From positions 204,683 through 268,682 of the forward strand of contig NZ_BAJN01000002.1 in NCBI RefSeq assembly GCF_000613725.1: a stretch of DNA of 64,000 nucleotides. The letters run 5' to 3'. This DNA is from Hoylesella pleuritidis JCM 14110 (GTDB taxonomy: Bacteria > Bacteroidota > Bacteroidia > Bacteroidales > Bacteroidaceae). Position 1 is the stretch's first letter. Each line of letters begins with the position of its first letter. A program made the position numbers and the translations under genes. The notes below the pieces were generated by a model that worked only from the letters and a program-made list of their open reading frames with translations, was not told the DNA's origin and did no database searches. Shown here piece by piece: positions 59,113 to 64,000 of this stretch.

Positions 59113-59682
59113 TCATTTTAAAGATTCAAAATTGTGGTTTATATAGAAAGGATTCCAATATTCTTCAATTGCTTTGTTTTCTATCTTTTTTCCGAGACAT
59201 AGGAATCTGCCAAATACCCTTTTCCTCTTAAATGTCGATTCGTGTATAATAAAATAAAAAACATCGCTGAGTTGGTCATCATTTCTAAACAAAAGATCTA
59301 ACTTCACTGGACTTCGTAACTCTATCTTTCTGTCAACAAAGTAAAATATCACGATTCTAATACCTGTGGAAGGATTATTCTTTGCAATAATCTTTTGCAA
59401 ATTACGAAAACTATTTTCATAAAAAAGCCTATTATTTCGATAAAAGGATAACTTTTCATTCTTTATTTCTAATCGTACTTTTCGTAAAGTAATCAGGTAT
59501 AGTGTAATGAAAGGAATAGCCGCGCATAAGCTCCCTCTCATTATTAGTTGATAAGAATTAAATTGCTTAGGTTCAAAGAAATTGTAGTAAAGTAGCATAC
59601 CAATAGCAACTGACAATAGTCCTAAGCCAAACACTTCTGCCATATTACAAATGGTAATCCTGATTTTAAATGTTTTTTCCAC
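59113..59682 (-). CDS. Two-TM PH-like protein, candidate orphan immunity protein, copy 2
   Basis: The protein has 189 residues and a GTG start. It differs from copy 1 at about five of the first 70 positions (for example GVL versus EVF near residue 16) and then diverges through the soluble domain (RLEIKNEKLSFYRNNRLFYE), with partial similarity at the end (EYWNPxYIN). Strong conservation of the membrane half with a variable soluble half would fit specificity change after duplication. It follows a toxin-tail fragment by 3 bp. Confidence 0.65.
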   Translation of the reverse strand: MEKTFKIRITICNMAEVFGLGLLSVAIGMLLYYNFFEPKQFNSYQLIMRGSLCAAIPFITLYLITLRKVRLEIKNEKLSFYRNNRLFYENSFRNLQKIIAKNNPSTGIRIVIFYFVDRKIELRSPVKLDLLFRNDDQLSDVFYFIIHESTFKRKRVFGRFLCLGKKIENKAIEEYWNPFYINHNFESLK

Positions 59683-59685
59683 TTG

Positions 59686-59807
59686 TCATTCCTCTAACCT
59701 TCTTAATTTAAATTGACAAAGATTTTCGATATTGTATTTTACGGCTTCATTTATCGAAAGGTCTGCGGTTCCACGTTGTCGGTGTTCTACAATGTGTATT
59801 TCTGAGA
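59686..59807 (-). pseudogene. Toxin C-terminal tail fragment, copy 2
   Basis: The minus strand encodes LSEIHIVEHRQRGTADLSI then NEAVKYNIENLCQFKLRRL, ending EE-stop. It is truncated upstream by the IS3-type remnant, whose orfB fades into it near 59800. Residues such as HIVEHRQRG look like a real domain end, but I do not recognise the toxin family. Confidence 0.5.
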
Positions 59808-60348
59808 GCATTCAAGCCTTCTGTAGCATATTTCTCATACCAAATTGTAAAAGGTACGCCTGGGGATACCTAAACGCTTGAGGGACTGAACAATACTTAA
59901 CTCTGAACGTTTTACTGTCAGAACGATGGCCTCTTTCTCTTCCGCACTATAACGTATATACGATTCATGCATGGGATTTATTCGATGAGTTTCAAGTTTT
60001 TTACAACGTCATATCTCACTACCAAATCAGCAAGTGCTTCTTCTAAACGAATATTTTCTTGACGAAGTTCTTTTACCTCATCATTTGTTGCTTCACGAAC
60101 GATATCTCCATCAAGCGAGCTTTGCCAGCCTCAATAAATTCCTTGTTCCATTTGTAATAAGTACCATCAGATATACCATATTTACGGCAGATCTCAGCAA
60201 TACTCTGCTCGCCACGGATACCTTCCATCACTATCAAAACCTTTTGCTCTGAGGTGAAAATTCGTTTAGTGTTACGACGGATATCCTTTAATAAGGATTT
60301 TGAAGACTCCTGCTTAGGATTCACTGAAAAATTCTTTTTTGTTGTCAT
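59800..60348 (-). mobile_element. IS3-family insertion sequence remnant
   Basis: orfA (60348 down to 59978) encodes RIFTSEQKVLIVMEGIRGEQ and SIAEICRKYGISDGTYYKWN, the helix-turn-helix of IS3-type OrfA. A lost base near 60112 breaks it before GDIVREATNDEVKELRQENI, which leads to the usual leucine-zipper end. orfB starts at 59972 (MHESYIRYSAEEKEAIVLTV), is shifted once near 59850 (FYNWYEKYATEGLNAL in the next frame), and ends after about 60 codons; the DDE catalytic core is absent. It is a dead fragment. Confidence 0.85.
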
Positions 60349-60434
60349 TGTGCAAATATACCTTTTTATTAATAATTCAAACTAACCCCCCAAACTTAAT
60401 TGGAGATCCTGTTGTGCACTTTAGTTTGACAACG

Positions 60435-60505
60435 TACAACTGTTACTCAGAAAAAGAGCCATTATAGAAACTGTGAATGATGAACTTAAAACATTGCACA
60501 GGTTC
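60435..60505 (+). mobile_element. IS982-family transposase C-terminal fragment
   Basis: The plus strand encodes VQLLLRKRAIIETVNDELK, and after a one-base shift NIAQV. LLRKRAIIETVNDELKNI is the conserved C-terminal end of IS982-type transposases. Only about 22 codons remain. Confidence 0.65.
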
Positions 60506-60788
60506 CCTCACTTTTCATTGTAAGCGAACAAAGGGATTGTCCGATAAGAATCTTGTCGTAAAACTGATTCTATTGAATAACAGTCATATAGTGAGAATTA
60601 TTTCTCGTTTTGCAGTTTCCAAAATTTAGTGAAGGAGTATCCTTGTCTGCATTGGTTTTGTGATGAATCTTATAGCAGTATTACAATAACATGAGTCCAG
60701 TATAAGAGAAGGAAATATTGTCGTCCGCCCCTTTTTATCCGACAATTCGAAAGTCCATTACCAAGCTCGTTTCATTGTTTCCTTTAAA
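60506..60788. other. Gap without recognisable gene
   Basis: This stretch between the IS982 fragment and the immunity candidate shows no protein-like frame or clear repeat. Confidence 0.5.
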
Positions 60789-61199
60789 TTACCCCTTTTC
60801 CATTTTATTATAAAATCGTGAGAGAACATTTATTGTAAGTAAGGCATCAATATATTTATTATTGGTTTCATTTTCAAAATTTTTAGATATAATAGCACCA
60901 AGTCTATTTTTCTTAATATGCTCATTGAATGTATAATAATTGCCATTATCTAAATCTTGTCGCATCCTTTCTAAATAGAGAAGAATTATTTTATATATAT
61001 CAAGCTTTGGAAAGTTATTGATGAACTCTTTGGTTTTATTAACAGCTTCCGTAAATAGTAAATCAAATTCTTTGCGAGTAATAGTTATAGAAAAATTACC
61101 TTGTATAAAATCATCTATAGTTGAACCTTTAAGATTATATGAATATTTTTCGTTAATAATATTTAGAATTCCAAATTCATTTTTATTACTTTCATTCAT
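60789..61199 (-). CDS. Candidate immunity protein for the adjacent PAAR-like toxin
   Basis: The protein has 136 residues and no signal peptide; it is Asn-, Ile- and Lys-rich and largely helical (RKEFDLLFTEAVNKTKEFIN, DIYKIILLYLERMRQDLDNG). I recognise no family. It begins 5 bp after the toxin stop on the same strand, the standard position of a cognate immunity gene, and its AT-rich composition matches the toxin end. A cytosolic immunity protein would fit a toxin acting in the cytosol. The function is inferred from position only. Confidence 0.6.
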   Translation of the reverse strand: MNESNKNEFGILNIINEKYSYNLKGSTIDDFIQGNFSITITRKEFDLLFTEAVNKTKEFINNFPKLDIYKIILLYLERMRQDLDNGNYYTFNEHIKKNRLGAIISKNFENETNNKYIDALLTINVLSRFYNKMEKG

Positions 61200-61204
61200 A
61201 ATTT

Positions 61205-62678
61205 TTATTTTTGATTATTGGGATAAATAGGGAGAACCTTTTGCTTTGGAACAGTGATAGAACCTTTTATGGCTTGATTCTCTTTCGGTATATATATTTG
61301 TGATCCTGTTCCTTCTGTTTTTACTGGAATATTTTCCCCATTTTTTTGCAAACTCCAAGTGTCATCAATTGGTGCAGAAGTACTCTGTAGGCCATAAGAA
61401 TCTTCTTCTATGTTTATTTGGTTCTTATTAACCTTATCTATTTGATTAGATGGATGATAATTTTCATCTCGTACACTATAACGCTCAGAGATACCTAATT
61501 GAGAAGGACTATTAGAATTATTATCTGTGTAGTATTGACCTTTTGCGTAATTTCCTTTAGTATTATGTTTTTGATATTGATATAATTTTGTCCCTTTTTT
61601 AAATAGTATTATTCTAACAGGCATCTGATAGTCTATACCGCTTAATTCCGATTCCATCACTTTCGTGGCGTCGGTAATATCCATTCCGTTTTTAATTCTT
61701 TCATCATACACCTTTTTATAAAAATCAATAGCTACCTTTTGTCTACTACTCACAATATCTCGTTTAAACAGCAATTTACTACCCCCAATATATCCCTTAT
61801 TGGCTATCCTGCGTAATGCATAAGGTATTTGATAATCTGCATTTATTGTCTGTATATTCAATCCCACCATGCTAAGAGGAGTGGCCGCGGCATTTGCAAT
61901 TTCTTCTGCACCGACTTCTTCTCCGTTCGCCAACTTTGTTCCAATATTATAATATTGGTAAACATCTCCTATGAAGGTTTTCCCCGCATCCTTCAGCATG
62001 TCTGTAGCTCGCCGCCCTCATATTGACGCGTAGCATTCCTATATGCAACATTCTCGCAGCAAAACCGCCACGCATCATTAGTCCAGCCTTTCCGTAAGTC
62101 TGGGCCCAACCTTTAAGGAGGTTAATCCCCACAGCTTCCAGTCCCGATGTCGTAAAAAGAGACACGCCGCCATATGCAGCATATCCGTACATAATGCCCT
62201 GGAATGTGGCGAAGCCTGTGTTGCGTAACCCTGTCCAGAGAGCGATGCCGGGAGATGTAATCTCTGGCGCCCAACTTATTTTACCGCCAAGAGGGCATAC
62301 CATATAAGAGTCGCTTGTCAGGGCGTATTGTGTCCTTTTGATAATCAGGTGCCGCTCGTAACCAATCCACTTACGTCCACCTGCCATCATTACTCCACAC
62401 AAGAGAAAACCTATGCCGAGTCCGATAATCAGGCCTGCCAGTATCGCCCAACCAATAGGATTGCTTGCCAGCAATGCAAAGAACACCGCTGCCATAACAG
62501 CAAGAACAACCGCCCATCGGCAAGTAAAGTCGGGCGTTTTTGTCGCAGTATCGTAATGTGTGAGATAATGCTTGCCAGTTTTCGAGACATGTGTGCTTTT
62601 CCCGTCATATATGCGAGCCGGGAACAAACCTCCTGAGCACAGGAAATAATGTTCGTCTGTAAGATATACTTTTGCCAT
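61205..62678 (-). CDS. PAAR-like (DUF4280-type) T6SS effector with C-terminal toxin domain, frameshifted
   Basis: The N-terminal frame has MAKVYLTDEHYFLCSGGLFP, a long hydrophobic pair (AVVLAVMAAVFFALLASN, GWAILAGLIIGLGIGFLLCG) and YMVCPLGGKISWAPEI, resembling PAAR-like DUF4280 proteins that tip the VgrG spike. The frame is lost near 62016; removing one base from a GGG run joins MRRRATDMLKDAGKTFIGDV to the second frame, giving about 490 residues. The C-terminal 120 residues (GTKLYQYQKHNTKGNYAKGQ, STSAPIDDTWSLQ, TEGTGSQIYIP) recall polymorphic toxin type 46 or TNT-like NADase ends, where APxxxTW and GxGxQ lie near the active site. That assignment is tentative. Confidence 0.75.
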
Positions 62679-62686
62679 CGTTACTT

Positions 62687-63523
62687 CTATCTACGTTTTT
62701 CTGTTATGATATATTCGGTACGCAAATGCAATTCTTTGGATATGTTTTCATCCCAGACAAACTTCGCACCCTTAATAAGCCCCGTTGTTTTCTCTATGAG
62801 ATAATCTCCTTGTATGGTAAACTCTGGTTTCATATTCCGCAGGTCAACGAATGGCATTTGCCCATACGACTTTTGCAGCCAGTCGTGATTTATCTCAAAA
62901 TCCCTTCCCTCGAAACGTATCCTAATCAATTCATCGTCTTCATCATTGTCAAAGTACAGATTATAGGAAATCTTATTGGTCTTGAAAGTATTATCAGTCT
63001 CCCTATGTTCCTTATTTCTTATCTGATGCCCATATAGACCATTAAAGTGTATCTTGAAAAACTCCATTTCCCCTACATATTGCTTCAATGTATCCTGATC
63101 ACAGAAAAGTTTCTCGTTGATATTAAAGAAATCAGTCAATTCCCCCGAGCGTCCACAGATAGAAACCATCTCGCTTTTCAGTTGCCCCCATTTTCTTTTT
63201 ATTTGTTCAGTATTAACGACACGAAGAACCTTCCCCTCCTTATCAATTACACAGACAATGTCTTGTGTTACTTTTTTTAGTTGATTCGCAATCACGGACA
63301 GTTCCCTAAAAGCTTGGTTCCCAGTCTCAATGACATCCGTATCCAACGTTATCAGTTCTATTGTTGCACATTTATTGCTGCCTATCTCCAAAACATTCAG
63401 TAGACATTCCGTCTCCACTTTTGTATTGTTCTCCACTCCGCCCATCAGCATATCACCATTGATCGCAATATGATAACGCCGTTGTATTTGTGGCTTTGAT
63501 ATATAAATTTCTGTACTTGACAT
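62687..63523 (-). CDS. Unknown protein between vgrG and the PAAR-like effector, possible T6SS adaptor
   Basis: The protein has 278 residues and no signal or membrane segment. It has mixed alpha/beta character: YHIAINGDMLMGGVENNTKV near the start, ELSVIANQLKKVTQDIVCVI in the middle, and FTIQGDYLIEKTTGLIKGAK at the end. I recognise no family. It lies 11 bp after vgrG and 8 bp before the effector gene on the same strand. Genes in this position in T6SS cargo loci often encode chaperones that load the effector on the spike. The adaptor role is inferred from position. Confidence 0.6.
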   Translation of the reverse strand: MSSTEIYISKPQIQRRYHIAINGDMLMGGVENNTKVETECLLNVLEIGSNKCATIELITLDTDVIETGNQAFRELSVIANQLKKVTQDIVCVIDKEGKVLRVVNTEQIKRKWGQLKSEMVSICGRSGELTDFFNINEKLFCDQDTLKQYVGEMEFFKIHFNGLYGHQIRNKEHRETDNTFKTNKISYNLYFDNDEDDELIRIRFEGRDFEINHDWLQKSYGQMPFVDLRNMKPEFTIQGDYLIEKTTGLIKGAKFVWDENISKELHLRTEYIITEKRR

Positions 63524-63534
63524 ATTCCCGAAAT

Positions 63535-64000
63535 CTAATTGATAAACACATCCCCTCCATCAACCTCTACGATTCCGTCTGCGTGTATGGTTCCGCCGCC
63601 CCCATCAATGTCCACCGTAGAGCTTTCCAGTTTGATATTGTCAGCCGTTATGGTAATGGTGCTGCTTCCTACTTTAAATGTTATCTTCTTATGCCCACTT
63701 AAATCAATAATGCCATCCTTACCCATCGTCAACACACTTTGCCCGTTCCCGACATCCGTTTTCACCTGTTTTCCTGCACTTACACGAACTGCAGAATTGG
63801 CTGTTGTGGATGCATTTCCACCTCCATCGAAATTCATATTTACTCCTCCGTGGTCGTGCAGGGTGACACTTCCGTCGGAATCGTCCAGCAGTAGCGAACT
63901 ACCGCTCCGAGTGGTAATACTCTTGAGCTTGTTGCCCTCGCTGCCTCCTCCCGCAGTGGTACCATTAAACAGACTTCCCATCACATAAGGTCTTCCCGGG
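63535..64000 (-). CDS. vgrG: T6SS spike protein VgrG, C-terminal part
   Basis: The frame is open through the window edge, so the N-terminal gp27-like part lies beyond it. The visible 154 residues start with GRPYVMGSLFNGTTAGGG, the gp5-like OB-fold end typical of VgrG. They continue as a glycine-, threonine- and aspartate-rich beta-helix (SSLLLDDSDGSVTLHDHGGV, STITITADNIKLESSTVDID) and end GGDVFIN. VgrG forms the trimeric tip of the T6SS tube and carries PAAR-like effectors such as the one downstream. Frameshifts are not apparent in this part. Confidence 0.9.
   Translation of the reverse strand, partial: PGRPYVMGSLFNGTTAGGGSEGNKLKSITTRSGSSLLLDDSDGSVTLHDHGGVNMNFDGGGNASTTANSAVRVSAGKQVKTDVGNGQSVLTMGKDGIIDLSGHKKITFKVGSSTITITADNIKLESSTVDIDGGGGTIHADGIVEVDGGDVFIN

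Noticed and set aside
60073..60348. Stand-alone helix-turn-helix regulator
   Set aside because: The sequence is IS3 OrfA, and its continuation in the shifted frame and OrfB confirm a mobile-element remnant.
63539..63988. 149-codon plus-strand frame opposite vgrG
   Set aside because: It is a proline/serine-rich shadow of the glycine- and aspartate-rich beta-helix of VgrG.

Overview
The window is chromosomal DNA of a Bacteroidota bacterium, most likely a Prevotellaceae member. The evidence is a SusC/SusD pair, the type IX secretion genes porU and porV, PCMD-domain proteins, a hybrid two-component regulator, a subtype iii-like T6SS cargo region, and several promoters of the Bacteroidota form TTTG-N19/20-TAnnTTTG. 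No rRNA, tRNA or CRISPR array was recognised.

Layout. 0-3 kb: end of a TPR-like gene, a thioredoxin-fold lipoprotein without redox cysteines, and comM. 3.2-7.6 kb: a surface-glycan operon (LicD, TarI-like cytidylyltransferase, SDR epimerase, an unknown glycosyltransferase-like protein, GT11 fucosyltransferase). 7.6-11.2 kb: nrdB and nrdA on the minus strand. 11.7-13.6 kb: PCMD lipoprotein plus beta-barrel. 14.6-19.6 kb: SusC/SusD operon. 20.4-31 kb: metG, a broken YidE-type transporter, a Nim-like flavoprotein, an RluA synthase, a DUF6483-like protein, an ABC ATPase, a PfkB kinase and a PagL-like deacylase. 31-39 kb: HU-like protein, histidine phosphatase, mutS, a second PCMD protein, a phosphoethanolamine transferase and a beta-barrel. 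39.6-45.7 kb: ispF, porV, porU and an FAH-family hydrolase. 46-49 kb: rplM-rpsI-rpsB-tsf. 49.4-57.5 kb: two decayed genes, pbuX-xpt, a large hybrid sensor and a low-molecular-weight phosphatase. 57.6-64 kb: a visibly AT-richer T6SS effector/immunity island with vgrG, a probable adaptor, a PAAR-like toxin, immunity candidates, duplicated orphan toxin-tail/immunity cassettes and two IS remnants.

Two features cut across the window. First, at least nine intergenic places carry imperfect arrays of a 22-bp unit (consensus near ACSGTTAATCGCACGSYGTT plus TA), most in exact 22-bp register and usually next to a TTGTATCTnnTTGATA-like motif; I do not recognise this family. Second, at least eleven genes or IS ORFs are interrupted by single-base gains or losses, nearly all in short homopolymers and including the essential gene nrdA. 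Many are therefore probably sequencing errors, although the YidE-type gene also has a base-substitution stop. Broken genes are given at their reconstructed full extent.
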